From the NCBI RefSeq assembly GCF_000818395.1, contig NZ_JWJG01000028.1:2773195-2837194 (forward strand): a stretch of DNA of 64,000 nucleotides. Direction: 5' to 3'. Both the position numbers and the translations under genes were made by a program. Source of the stretch: Noviherbaspirillum autotrophicum. GTDB taxonomy: Bacteria; Pseudomonadota; Gammaproteobacteria; Burkholderiales; Burkholderiaceae_D. Positions 35,384-44,086 of the stretch are shown here, piece after piece; the first letter of the stretch is position 1, and every line of letters begins with the position of its first letter. The notes beneath the pieces were generated by a model that worked only from the letters and a program-made list of their open reading frames with translations, was not told where the DNA came from and searched no databases.

Positions 35384-36341
35384 TCAGTGAGTGCGCCACG
35401 ATGGAACTTTATGCCTCGGCGGGGGGCAATCTCCCGCCTGCGCATCCCGCGCTTGCGTTTTCGCGACCATGTAAATGAGCAGTAAACAATATCCAATTAC
35501 GACAAGGACATTCATCCACAAACTCGTGCTGTTGAGGCACGAAAAGGCAACCACGGGAAAGCCGAGCCCTTGCAGTCCATACCCACCGAGATAGCAGGAA
35601 GTCATCAGGCTGCAGGCTGTGACGAGGGGCCACGTGCTTCGGTAAAGCAGCAAAAGCAAGGTAATGATAAAGAACAGAAAATATGCCAGGACGTGTCCGC
35701 CGCTAAAGTGGATCAACAGTGTCGAAAACCATGCGCTCGCCATAGCGCTATATATGCCTCCTATTGCCCGTCCTGGACGGTATCGCCAGAGCAGCGCGGC
35801 CACGAATGCAACAGGGCTCGTGAAGAGCAAGGCGTCAGTCCAATTACCGGCGATGAGCATCGGGGAAGCGCCTGTATCAGAACAGGCCGGTGGCAGCGTT
35901 TGGCCGTGTCCGTAAATATAAGCTACGCTGCTAATCAGTGGGCTTAATGCCGCAAGCAGGAAGAAAAATAACCTGTCCGCCCGGGTACGTGCTTGTCGCA
36001 ATGAATGATCTTCGGTCATCACCATGATTATTCTTGCCCATGCACGGTCACCGTCGCCTCGCCGCAGTAGCAGTCACCATTTTTACCGCGAATTTTCTCC
36101 CTCCGTTCCAAGACTTGCCGCTTTTGGGCGAGCGCCACACATCTTCGAAGGTGTCTTGCGGCATGTCGGAATGACGCATGAGACTGTGTGGCGCACCTAT
36201 CGATTCCAGCACAGCACACCTGCTGATTTTCAAGAAGTCACGATTAACGTAAGTACGCTTTCCTTTTAAATCTGGCTTCGTGACGATAATGTCACCGTCG
36301 TTCAATACATAGTCTGTAGTGACCACCGGCAGATGGGCGCG
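35384..36341 (-). pseudogene. Decayed Aer-type PAS receptor
   Basis: The PAS half begins MRAHLPVVTTDYVLNDGDII, then LKGKRTYVNRDFLKIS and IGAPHSLMRHSDMP, the pattern of the Aer-type PAS domain, and breaks after the GRKF region. The rest of the PAS domain (KIRGKNGDCYCGEATVTV) is in another frame, ending at 36028. A second reading frame from 36025 to 35384 encodes ~210 residues with six hydrophobic helices, like the membrane domain between PAS and signalling parts in some chemotaxis proteins. The methyl-accepting domain is absent. At least one frameshift and a 3' loss make it non-functional, although the membrane part could still be translated. Confidence 0.65.
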
Positions 36342-36537
36342 CATCTTGGTAAGGTTTGCGTTCAACTCAAGGAAGCATCGGTAGATGCACAATATGAAGG
36401 TCATTGTATTTTGGAAATATTTCTTCCATATGACCGCCCTATACCGAGAGGTGCCATAAAGAATTCAATCTCGCAACCGGATAAGCCTTCCGATCTTTGC
36501 GAAGCGCAGGCATCAAAGGGCTTGGGCCAGGCTTCCC

Positions 36538-36915
36538 GTGCTCAATCTCGACGAGGACGTTGCGCTCTTGCTCAGAGTGCTGCTTTCCATTGCATTAGGT
36601 GCATTGCTCGGATCACATTAGCGTGTCATCCGACCAGAACCGGACACGTTGTCGATGATGGCCTTGGCCGGGTCCACCTGCATAGCGGCTTTCCTGTTGA
36701 TCGGAATGACGGCCGCGCAACTAATTCAGCGATTCCTGTTCCTTTCGCACGGTGGGGCAGGGATTTCCTGTGTTCTGTTCATGAGGCTTGTCACCCAACG
36801 GCGAATGCGCGATGTGGAACTCTTGCGATGCGTTGGTCTTGCTGCCAGGGTCGACATGACATCCCGCCTTGGAAGGGTGGTCTCCGCCTTGCTGATCATC
36901 GGCTTGGCCTAAGTG
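36538..36915 (+). pseudogene. Possible MgtC/SapB-family remnant
   Basis: From a GTG the frame reads VLNLDEDVALLLRVLLSIAL then GALLGSH and a stop; after it come TLSMMALAGSTCIAAFLLIG and further hydrophobic sequence. The first helix resembles the start of MgtC-like membrane proteins (LLRLLLAxxLGxLIGLER) and the second the ALGAA-type helix. The stop and the degraded context mark it as a relic. It is interesting beside an mgtA gene on the same replicon, but the match is weak. Confidence 0.3.
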
Positions 36916-37099
36916 GCCGTTACGTTCCTGCATCGCAAGTCTTGGGAAGCGTATTGTCGCGCCGAATAGCCCAACAGTTGGGTGGGGCATGAGGCCGTAG
37001 CCCGCGCCTTGCCGCGAGATGGAACGCATTTGACGGTCGCCGCTCGCTATGAACCGCCCCGGAAATCGAGGAGGCTCCAATATTTGAGAAAATGGAGCC

Positions 37100-37426
37100 A
37101 TGAAGAAGAAATCAACAAGATATTCGCCGGAGATCATGGAGCGCGCAGTGCGCCTGGTCTTCGAGAGCAGGGAGCAATACGAATCGCAGTGGGCGGCGAT
37201 TGAATCGATTGCGGGCAAGATTGGCTGCACGGCAGAGACGTTGCGGCGCTGGGTTCGCCAGCAAGAGCGTGATACCGGCCAGCGTTCGGGGGCAACCACG
37301 ACCGAGCAGGAACGGGTTAAAGCGCTGGAGCGGGAAGTCAAGGAATTGCGCCGTGCCAACGAGATTTTGCGCCTGGCCAGCGCATATTTCGCCCAGGCGG
37401 AGCTCGACCGCCGATCGAAATCATAA
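37100..37426 (+). CDS. IS3 transposase OrfA
   Basis: A 108-residue DNA-binding subunit. Helix-turn-helix segment ([35 protein letters not shown]) followed by a leucine-zipper-like helix ([20 protein letters not shown], then [10 protein letters not shown]), the classic OrfA form. The 3' end is followed in the -1 frame by the orfB sequence. Confidence 0.92.
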   Translation: MKKKSTRYSPEIMERAVRLVFESREQYESQWAAIESIAGKIGCTAETLRRWVRQQERDTGQRSGATTTEQERVKALEREVKELRRANEILRLASAYFAQAELDRRSKS

Positions 37427-37479
37427 AGGCATTCATCGACGAGCACCGGGAGACCTTTGGGGTCGAGCCGCTCTGTGAA

Positions 37480-38328
37480 GTGATGCAGATCGCCCCGTCG
37501 GCCTATTGGCGCCATGCCGCCCGGTGTCGCAATCCGATGTTGAGAAGCGCACGCACCAAGCGTGACGAAGCCTTGATTCCCCACATTGAACGTGTGTGGC
37601 ATGCCAACATGCGGGTTTACGGGGCGGACAAGGTCTGGAAGCAACTGCGCCGCGAAGGCAGCGACGTGGCGCGCTGTACGGTGGAGCGACTCATGCGCAA
37701 GTGCGGCCTGCGCGGCGTCATACGAGGCAAGGCAGTGCGTACTACGCAAGCCGACAAGGCAGCGCCATGTCCGCTGGACCGTGTCAACCGGCAGTTCAAG
37801 GCGACGCGTCCAAATCAGCTCTGGGTATCGGACTTCACCTATGTCTCGACCTGGCAGGGATTCGTGTACGTGGCCTTCGTGATCGATGTGTTCGCCCGGC
37901 GCATTGTCGGCTGGCGGGTCAGCAGTTCAATGCAGACGGACTTCGTACTGGACGCACTGGAACAGGCGCTGTACGCTCGGCAGCCGGAACGGGAAGGCGG
38001 CTTGATTCACCATAGCGACCGCGGCTCACAGTACGTGTCGATTCGCTACAGCGAGCGTCTTGCCGAAGCCGGCATCGAGCCGTCAGTCGGAAGCAAGGGC
38101 GACAGCTACGACAATGCGCTTGCAGAAACGATCAACGGGTTGTACAAGGCGGAACTGATTCACCGCCGTGCGCCATGGAAGACGCGGGAAGCCGTGGAGC
38201 TGGCAACGCTGGAATGGGTATCCTGGTTTAACCATCATCGGCTGCTGGAACCGATTGGCTATATCCCGCCGGCAGAAGCTGAGGCAAACTACTACCGGCA
38301 ATTAACCGGTCAGGTCGAAATGGCCTGA
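37480..38328 (+). CDS. IS3 transposase OrfB (DDE integrase)
   Basis: A 282-residue catalytic subunit with DDE motifs: LWVSDFTYVSTWQGFVYVAF, HHSDRGSQYVS and YDNALAETINGLYK. The coding frame is open upstream of the GTG at 37480 ([27 protein letters not shown]), so the natural product is probably an OrfAB fusion formed by -1 frameshift near 37415. It seems intact. Confidence 0.92.
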   Translation: MMQIAPSAYWRHAARCRNPMLRSARTKRDEALIPHIERVWHANMRVYGADKVWKQLRREGSDVARCTVERLMRKCGLRGVIRGKAVRTTQADKAAPCPLDRVNRQFKATRPNQLWVSDFTYVSTWQGFVYVAFVIDVFARRIVGWRVSSSMQTDFVLDALEQALYARQPEREGGLIHHSDRGSQYVSIRYSERLAEAGIEPSVGSKGDSYDNALAETINGLYKAELIHRRAPWKTREAVELATLEWVSWFNHHRLLEPIGYIPPAEAEANYYRQLTGQVEMA

Positions 38329-38399
38329 CTCACACCAACCGGCCTCCTCAAAAGCCGGGGCGGTTCAGCGCACAACTGGCAGGTAGCTGTCAGTGAAGT

Positions 38400-38570
38400 C
38401 AGGACATGCACTGGGGAATTACGAATAGTCGACCCAAACACATGATGTTTGCCGCTTTGGTTTCGAATTCCCCGGTGCGCCTGGGTTCGTCAACGAATAC
38501 TCAGGGCGTGCCGCTTCGCCGGCTCTCTATATTGGCTTCGCAGAGCCCAGCTTGCATGTCTGTTTCCCCT
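38400..38570 (+). ncRNA. Candidate bridge RNA of the IS110 element
   Basis: Upstream of the transposase, GCACTGGGGAATT (38408-38420) pairs with AATTCCCCGGTGC (38466-38478) over 13 bp, with one G-U, around a 45-base loop. A second stem (GGCTCT with AGAGCC, about 38521-38547) follows. Large internal loops on strong stems in the 5' non-coding end are what IS110 bridge RNAs look like. Element ends and loop-target pairing were not established. Confidence 0.45.
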
Positions 38571-38601
38571 ACCCATCACAATCCCCTTCCAGGAGGTGAT
38601 G

Positions 38602-39867
38602 ATGAAGCATTCATCTTCCCCAAACAACCCGGCTTTCAGTGCCTATGTCGGCATTGACTGGGCTGATCGCAAACACGATTTCTGCCTGCAAGCTGCGGAT
38701 TCAACGCGGCGTGAATCCGGCATCTTCGAACACTCGCCGCAGGCCATCGCTCATTGGGCCAACACCTTGCATCAGCGGTTTCGCGGCCGCATTGCGGTCT
38801 GTGTCGAGCTTGCGCGCGGCCCCCTGGTATCTGCCCTGCAGCGCCATGATTTCCTGGTGCTGTTTCCCGTGCATCCATCAACGTTGGCCACGTACCGTCA
38901 GGCGTTTGTTCCCAGTCGCGCCAAGGATGACCCGGGCGACGCCGAACTTGCGCTGGAGATTTTGCTGCGCCATCCCGAGCGATTGCATCCGATTGCACTG
39001 CAGAGTACCGACATGCGCGCGCTCGCAGCGCTAGTGGAGGCACGCCGGGGCCTGGCTGAGCAAACGCTGCGCATCACAAACCAGCTCGTCAGCACACTCA
39101 AGCAATATTATCCGCAAGTACTAGACTGGTTTGAAGACCGTAATACGCGTTTGTTCTGCGACTTCCTGACCCGCTGGCCGACTCTATTGCATGTCAAGCG
39201 GGCACGACGCGTAACACTGGAGGAATTCTTCCATCAGCATTCAGTACGCCGTGGCTATCTCATTGACAGGCGCATTGAGGGAATCAAGGTCGCCACGTCG
39301 TTGACGAACGATCCTGCTATCGTGGGCCCGGCGCGGCTGATGATGCACACCCTGGTGGCGCAGTTGCGCGTCCTGCTGGACTCCCTGCAGCAGTATGACA
39401 GCGAAATCGACGCGACCGCCCGGCGTCTGCCGGATTACGACTTGTTTGCCAATTTGCCGGGGGCAGGCCACATTCAGGCACCGAGGCTCATGGTGGCGTT
39501 CGGTGAAGATCGTGGTCGCTACAACAGTGCGGCACAACTGCAACAGTATGCGGGTATTGCCCCGGTGATCGAGCGAAGCGGCAACAAGTGCTGGGTGCAT
39601 TGGCGCATTGCCTGTCCGACGTTTCTGCGGCAAAGCTTCGTGGAATGGGCCGGTTCGACCATTCCACGTTCCTATTGGGCAGGCGCGTACTACCAGCAGC
39701 AACGTCAGAAGGGAAAGCCACATGCGATGGCCGTTCGTGCGCTTGCGATCAAGTGGATCCGTATCCTGTATCGCTGCTGGAAGAACCGTACCCCGTATGA
39801 CGAGACCCGATACCTGAAAGCACTCCAGCAGCACGGCTCGCGTCTGGTCAACTCTGCGCCACTTTAA
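38602..39867 (+). CDS. IS110-family transposase
   Basis: A 421-residue recombinase. The N-terminal RuvC-like DEDD domain begins YVGIDWADRKHDFCLQ and continues with VCVELARGPL, LFPVHPSTLATYRQAF and SRAKDDPGDAELA, supplying the acidic residues. The C-terminal transposase_20-type domain has NLPGAGHIQAPRLMVAFGED and the AAQLQQYAGIAPVIERSGNK segment with the conserved Ser. AGGAGGT is 4-5 bp before the ATG at 38602 (another ATG is one codon earlier). Probably active. Confidence 0.93.
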   Translation: MKHSSSPNNPAFSAYVGIDWADRKHDFCLQAADSTRRESGIFEHSPQAIAHWANTLHQRFRGRIAVCVELARGPLVSALQRHDFLVLFPVHPSTLATYRQAFVPSRAKDDPGDAELALEILLRHPERLHPIALQSTDMRALAALVEARRGLAEQTLRITNQLVSTLKQYYPQVLDWFEDRNTRLFCDFLTRWPTLLHVKRARRVTLEEFFHQHSVRRGYLIDRRIEGIKVATSLTNDPAIVGPARLMMHTLVAQLRVLLDSLQQYDSEIDATARRLPDYDLFANLPGAGHIQAPRLMVAFGEDRGRYNSAAQLQQYAGIAPVIERSGNKCWVHWRIACPTFLRQSFVEWAGSTIPRSYWAGAYYQQQRQKGKPHAMAVRALAIKWIRILYRCWKNRTPYDETRYLKALQQHGSRLVNSAPL

Positions 39868-40318
39868 TCGCCGGTTTCCTTACTGAGTAGAGGTATGTTC
39901 CGCCACCGGGTCAAGGGCAGGCTGCTAATGCAGCCTGGCGCAGCGCACCCTTGATGCGGTGAAGGAACTCCACACTTCAGATTTGCCAACGGCTTGGCAT
40001 GCCGAGCCGTTGGCTTGCTAACTTGCGTTCCTCTGATGGGAAAACCCGTGAAAAACCCTTGACGGACCGGCTCAGGGCACGAAGTGGAAGTGGCGCCTTC
40101 CGGAAAGTAGCCATTCAACATGCGGTTGACCGAAGCTTGCATATAGGTTTCGAATAACAAGCAGACAGCACTTGTTCCCACTATCCAAGGGCTGTTTCAT
40201 CCCCTCAAGTACATCTTTATGTCGTGGCGCTTAGGTGGCGCAGCTCCCGCCGCCGGCGGAAAACACAGGGTTTCAGTGAGCAGACTGCGTTTGAAGCCAC
40301 TTGCGCCAGCAAGGATGT
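39868..40318. other. Non-coding right flank of the IS110 transposase
   Basis: No gene seen. It contains the long near-palindrome at 39985-40014 and presumably the right end of the IS110 element. Confidence 0.5.
39985..40014. repeat. Near-perfect 30-bp palindrome
   Basis: GCCAACGGCT and AGCCGTTGGC pair perfectly over 10 bp; the 10 bases between them nearly self-pair too (TGGCATGCCG), so the whole 30 bp folds with a single wobble. No T-run follows, so it is not a standard terminator. It may belong to the IS110 right end or be a target site for REP/hairpin-seeking elements. Confidence 0.6.
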
Positions 40319-40915
40319 TTACTCGTCGGTTTGGAATGTCTGATACTTCGCACAAAAACGCGAATACGTGCCTTCCTGGCACAACTGCTGCAAGTCCTGT
40401 CGACGCACCTGTGAAAACGCACAATGTTGCACTTGGTAGAGCACCCCAGCGCCATATGGCTCAGACAATCGAGCGAAATTGTCGATTTTCTTTTTTAGCT
40501 GGGCTGATGCCTCACTCAGTTCACCTTCGGCCTGAGCAAGGCGTTCCGTGCTGCCATTGCTCAGCATTGCCTGGATTGCGCGCTTGCGTGCGGCGAGCCT
40601 GGCTTCTTCCGCCCGTAGTGCCGCCTCCTCGGCATCGAGCTCCTCTTGCTGCGTCGTTAGCATGGCATCACGCTCGGCACAATCACGTAGCTGCAGGACC
40701 GTCGGCAGATGCTCACGATATGCCTGTTCGGGCGCTTGTTGCGCTTGTTTCCGGTCTCGTCTTATGGCGGTGCTTGGTCCGACTTGCTCGCCTGCGTCAT
40801 CCAGCGCGATACAGGTGGCGACGAAACCTGATTTGTCTTGCTCTGCATTACCGGCAAGAGCCATGCTGGTAGCAACCAACAGCATCACCGTAACGACCTG
40901 TCCACCTTTTAACAT
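40319..40915 (-). CDS. Exported coiled-coil hypothetical protein
   Basis: A 198-residue protein with a signal peptide (VVTVMLLVATSMALAGNAEQ). The middle is a long Ala/Glu/Arg-rich coiled coil (EELDAEEAALRAEEARLAAR), and the C-terminal part has several Cys (QHCAFSQ, LQQLCQEG, SRFCAKYQ). Family unknown. It follows the Pal-like gene after ~55 bp on the same strand, so the two likely form an operon of envelope proteins. Confidence 0.72.
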   Translation of the reverse strand: MLKGGQVVTVMLLVATSMALAGNAEQDKSGFVATCIALDDAGEQVGPSTAIRRDRKQAQQAPEQAYREHLPTVLQLRDCAERDAMLTTQQEELDAEEAALRAEEARLAARKRAIQAMLSNGSTERLAQAEGELSEASAQLKKKIDNFARLSEPYGAGVLYQVQHCAFSQVRRQDLQQLCQEGTYSRFCAKYQTFQTDE

Positions 40916-40969
40916 TTCTGTCCTTAATCATGAGCCGAAGCGCACGAAATAGCGAAAGAGACTCTCGTT

Positions 40970-41485
40970 CTATTCACTGAAATACTTAATATCCACGCGC
41001 CGGTTTTCGGCCCAAGCAGCCTCATCGTTACCTTCCGCCTTGGGTTGCTCCGCGCCGTAGGAAATAACTTCCATTTGCTTCTCGCCGACGCCGTAAAGAG
41101 AGAACACCTTATGCACTGATTCTGCCCTCCTTTGCCCCAGTGCGACGTTATACTCCCGGCCGCCGCGTGCATCCGTGTTGCCGATAACATAGACTTTGAT
41201 TTCCCTATGGTTGGCCAGATATTTCGCGTGCGCCTCGACCAGCGGCCTGAATTCATCCTTGATCACGTACTGGTCGAAATCGAAATAAACACTGCGCTTG
41301 GCGAGAATGCTGGCCGGATCATCATGCTCTTTTCGCTGAGATTCCGGATTCATGCAGCAAGTCGGGTGCGGTTCGGGGCGTGCCCTGCGGTTGTCGGCGG
41401 TGCCGTCGTCCTTGATGGTGGGTGAACTGCACGCTGACAGCAACAACATGGCTGAGATGACGGAAAAAGCTTGAATCTTGCGCAT
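40970..41485 (-). CDS. OmpA/Pal-like outer-membrane lipoprotein
   Basis: A 171-residue lipoprotein. The signal ends at LLLSACSSP, a good lipobox. The OmpA C-terminal domain follows: RSVYFDFDQYVIKDEFRPLV, VIGNTDARGGREYNVALGQR, RAESVHKVFSLYGV, ending AAWAENRRVDIKY. These include the Asp and Arg that bind diaminopimelate of peptidoglycan. It resembles Pal, but Cys-rich HPTCCMNPES after the signal is unusual, and no tol genes are near, so it is probably an accessory paralogue. The ATG at 41485 has AAGGAGA before it. It is divergent from the ECF sigma gene. Confidence 0.88.
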   Translation of the reverse strand: MRKIQAFSVISAMLLLSACSSPTIKDDGTADNRRARPEPHPTCCMNPESQRKEHDDPASILAKRSVYFDFDQYVIKDEFRPLVEAHAKYLANHREIKVYVIGNTDARGGREYNVALGQRRAESVHKVFSLYGVGEKQMEVISYGAEQPKAEGNDEAAWAENRRVDIKYFSE

Positions 41486-41664
41486 TGAAGTCTCCTTAGT
41501 ATTCGCATTCGCTCCGTTCCGAAGCAATTGAAAGCGCGGACCGCACGCGGGGCGGTGCTGCCTTTACCGCGTCGCCGCCCATAAGATATGCAACGTCGCA
41601 CCAAGGCAACCGGGGTTAAACATGTACGTTGCCGATAGGATACATCTTGGCTACACTAGGCGCC

Positions 41665-42264
41665 ATGTCTGCCGACCTATCCGACGAAGCCCTGATGCTG
41701 CGCTATTGCGAAGGCGATCTGCCGGCTTTCAAGGAGCTCTATCGGCGTCACAGCCGTGGTCTGTACGGTTTCCTGGCATGGCGTTCGCCGCGCAGGGAAT
41801 GGGTGGACGAAATCGCACAGGATAGCTGGGCCAGCTTGCACCATGCCCGCTCCCGTTACCAGCCGCGGGCAAGTTTTCGCACCTACCTGTACCAGATCGC
41901 CCGCAACCGCTTGATCGACCTGCTGCGCCAGCAGCAGGAGCTGTTGGCCGGCGACCTCGGCATGGATAGCGACGGCGGAAGCTCGTTCGAACACTTGGCC
42001 GATGCGGGGCAAGACCATGTATCGCCGGAATCAATGCTCGAATCGAAACAATTGGCTGCAGACCTGCACGCGGCAATCCGTGCCCTGCCGGCCGACCAGA
42101 GGGAAGCACTGATTCTGCAACAGTTCAACGGCATGAGCCTGGATGAGATCGCCGAGCTTTGCGCCGTCCCGGCGGAAACGGTCAAGAGCAGGCTGCGCTA
42201 TGCGATGCGCAAATTGCGGCAGCATTTCACCCAAGGGCAGGCTGTCCAGGAGGAACGGGCATGA
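41665..42264 (+). CDS. ECF-family RNA polymerase sigma factor
   Basis: A 199-residue sigma-70 family protein with only regions 2 and 4. Region 2: LMLRYCEGDLPAFKELYRRH, EIAQDSWASLHHARSRYQPR, FRTYLYQIARNRLIDLLRQQ. Region 4: AIRALPADQREALILQQFNG, MSLDEIAELCAVPAETVKSR, LRYAMRKLRQHF. The ATG at 41665 begins the family similarity; an in-frame start 12 codons earlier (41629) is possible. Its stop overlaps the next ATG (ATGA at 42261-42264), the usual sigma/anti-sigma coupling. It probably controls some of the exported proteins in this island. Confidence 0.92.
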   Translation: MSADLSDEALMLRYCEGDLPAFKELYRRHSRGLYGFLAWRSPRREWVDEIAQDSWASLHHARSRYQPRASFRTYLYQIARNRLIDLLRQQQELLAGDLGMDSDGGSSFEHLADAGQDHVSPESMLESKQLAADLHAAIRALPADQREALILQQFNGMSLDEIAELCAVPAETVKSRLRYAMRKLRQHFTQGQAVQEERA

Positions 42265-43112
42265 CGGGCAAGGATCAGTTCGACGACGAGTTCGAGGCCT
42301 TCCTGCATGGTCGGGATGATCTGTCGCGTCACTTGCGAACGTTGGCGCAGCCGGAACCGCCGGCGGAGTTGGATGCCGTGATACTGGCCAGAGCGGAAGC
42401 CGACCTGGCGCATTCCGCCGCCAATGACCCTGTCATGCCCGATGAAGCTGGCCGTGCGCAGCCGGGATTCCTGAGGCGTTGGCGTGCCCCGCTTGCGATG
42501 GCGGCGAGCGTGGTGTGTGCATTCCTGTTGCTACTGCGCTGGCAAACGCATTCTGAAGCCCCTGCACCGCTGGTTGTCGCGCAAGTTTCACCGCCGCCGG
42601 CCGTCGAGGCGCCACCGACACGGCAACCGGCGGCAATGCCCCCGGCGCAATCGGCTGCGCGCGGCGCTCTTGGCGAAAAGCCGCCTGCGGCAAAGCCACA
42701 GCCGGCAGTCCAGCGCCAGGCCGGGACATCGGTGGCCGATCCGCAAGTTGCACCTAAACCCGATGCCGGCCGCGACACCGCGATGGCCCCCGTCCAGATC
42801 GCCCAAGCAGACACGCTGGAAACCATCCCACGGGCGGGCATCATGGCGGCCCCCGCACGCGCGCCAACTCCGGCCGCCGTGCCGGGACACTCGCCGGCCG
42901 CCGATACGACAGCTATCGCGGCCCCCCCCTCCCCTTCGTCCGACCCGGAAAAGGCGAAGGCATGGGTAGCGCTGATCGAGGAATTGCTGAAGGCCGATTT
43001 GCGGCAAGATGCCCTGACCGAATGGGACAAATTCCGCAAGGCTTATCCGCAGTATCCGGTCCCGGGGAAGCTTGAAGCGCACATCGAGGCACTGCAAAAA
43101 CAACCACGCTGA
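42261..43112 (+). CDS. Probable membrane anti-sigma factor
   Basis: A 283-residue single-pass protein. A short cytoplasmic N-terminus (FDDEFEAFLHGRDDLSRHLR, PPAELDAVILARA) could bind the sigma factor; one membrane helix follows (APLAMAASVVCAFLLLLRW); then a long Pro/Ala-rich periplasmic linker and a C-terminal ~45-residue helical part (AKAWVALIEELLKADLRQDA). No zinc-binding HxxxCxxC motif is present, so it is not a ZAS-type. AGGAGG precedes the ATG. Function is inferred from coupling to the ECF gene. Confidence 0.75.
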   Translation: MTGKDQFDDEFEAFLHGRDDLSRHLRTLAQPEPPAELDAVILARAEADLAHSAANDPVMPDEAGRAQPGFLRRWRAPLAMAASVVCAFLLLLRWQTHSEAPAPLVVAQVSPPPAVEAPPTRQPAAMPPAQSAARGALGEKPPAAKPQPAVQRQAGTSVADPQVAPKPDAGRDTAMAPVQIAQADTLETIPRAGIMAAPARAPTPAAVPGHSPAADTTAIAAPPSPSSDPEKAKAWVALIEELLKADLRQDALTEWDKFRKAYPQYPVPGKLEAHIEALQKQPR

Positions 43113-43140
43113 TCTTGCATTTTTAACCCCGTTGCTCCGG

Positions 43141-43190
43141 CCTGATCGTTCAATCAGGCACACCCTCATGCGAGGGTGCGGAAGGTTTTT
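43141..43190 (+). terminator. Tandem hairpins with T-run after the sigma/anti-sigma pair
   Basis: CCTGAT/ATCAGG (43141-43158) and CACCCTC/GAGGGTG (43161-43178) are perfect hairpins, followed by GGTTTTT. This is a likely rho-independent terminator or attenuator between the sigma operon and the next small gene. Confidence 0.65.
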
Positions 43191-43214
43191 GATCGATTGA
43201 TGAAGAGGGGGATC

Positions 43215-43436
43215 ATGTCACGCGCGTGGAAAGTTCTGACCGTGCTGAGTCTGGTGCTGAACGGTGTGTGCCTGCTGTATCTGTACGCTATCAGTCATCC
43301 CAATCCTTACAGCTCGCAGTATTACGAAACCGAGCAGGTCAAGCTGGAATTGCGCCAGCTGAGGAATGGGCTTTGCGAGCTGCGCGCTTCGAGGACGCCC
43401 CAGGCTGGGCAAGGAGAAAAAGCGTGTGCGTCGTGA
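43215..43436 (+). CDS. Small single-pass membrane protein
   Basis: A 73-residue protein with an N-terminal signal-anchor (AWKVLTVLSLVLNGVCLLYL, then YAIS) and a charged C-terminal part (YETEQVKLELRQLRNGLCEL). GAGGGGGATC precedes the ATG at 43215; a longer frame from 43176 would start inside the terminator. Its 3' end overlaps the GTG of the next gene, so the two are coupled. Function unknown. Confidence 0.6.
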   Translation: MSRAWKVLTVLSLVLNGVCLLYLYAISHPNPYSSQYYETEQVKLELRQLRNGLCELRASRTPQAGQGEKACAS

Positions 43437-44023
43437 GGCTGAACTGGATCAGCATCGCCGCCGTGCTGCTGGCCGGTTGCGGCGGCGCCCCCGATTTTGT
43501 CTACGAGCCGCCGGCTTCCTATCGTGTTCCGTTGTCTGCCGATATCCAGGGCGTCTGGGCGCGCGAAGGCAAGGACAATGGCGAGCGGGCCCGCGTCAGC
43601 GCCCTGGCGGACGGCATGCTGCGTATCGACTTTTTCAGCACCCGGCCGGATGCCAGGCATATTCCCGATACGCCGCTGATCGCGCGGGCGCTGCGTTTCG
43701 ACAATACCGACTGGCTGCTGGTCGACAGAAACAGGCTGAGCGCCTTGCAACATAGCCAGTACACAGGAAGTGCGCCTTACCGCTTGATCAAGTATGCGCT
43801 GGAAGGAGATAACCGCCTGTGCGGCATCGAACCGAGCGCCAGCCTGTTCGCCGCAGCCATCGATGCCGGTAAGTTGGAAGGCAAGGTGGAGCGCTATGCC
43901 GGGCCCTTCATGCACGTTACGGTCACGTCGCCTGGCGAGGGGTGGGTGAAATGGTGGAGTGAATTGCCGGCCTCCGAAAAGATGTTTGCGCAGCCCGTGT
44001 TTTGTTTTCAGCGGGTCGATTGA
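43424..44023 (+). CDS. Lipoprotein of unknown function
   Basis: A 199-residue protein from a GTG at 43424 with AAGGAG 8 bp upstream. It has a signal peptide with lipobox VLLAGCGG, and the mature part has a globular mix of residues (ADIQGVWAREGKDNGERARV) that could be a beta-sandwich of the copper-resistance or lipocalin-like kind; I cannot assign it. It overlaps the preceding small membrane protein. The longer frame upstream (from 43226) is a shadow. Confidence 0.7.
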   Translation: MCVVRLNWISIAAVLLAGCGGAPDFVYEPPASYRVPLSADIQGVWAREGKDNGERARVSALADGMLRIDFFSTRPDARHIPDTPLIARALRFDNTDWLLVDRNRLSALQHSQYTGSAPYRLIKYALEGDNRLCGIEPSASLFAAAIDAGKLEGKVERYAGPFMHVTVTSPGEGWVKWWSELPASEKMFAQPVFCFQRVD

Positions 44024-44086
44024 TATACCGAAGGCCAGTCGAAAAATACAAATATTCACACTATTCCTCATCAGAGAAAAACTTCC

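Larger units (their letters stand above)
37050..38367 (+). mobile_element. IS3-family insertion sequence
   Basis: 1318 bp with imperfect terminal inverted repeats: TGAACCGCCCCGG at the left and its exact complement CCGGGGCGGTTCA at the right, plus a shared AGGAGGC further in. The short direct target repeats usual for IS3 are not obvious (CTA left, GCG right), which suggests a rearranged end. It contains orfA and orfB. Confidence 0.88.

Noticed and set aside
37480-38328. Treating IS3 OrfB as starting only at 37480
   Set aside because: The family-typical sequence continues upstream in frame to about 37415, so a frameshift fusion with OrfA is the likelier natural product.
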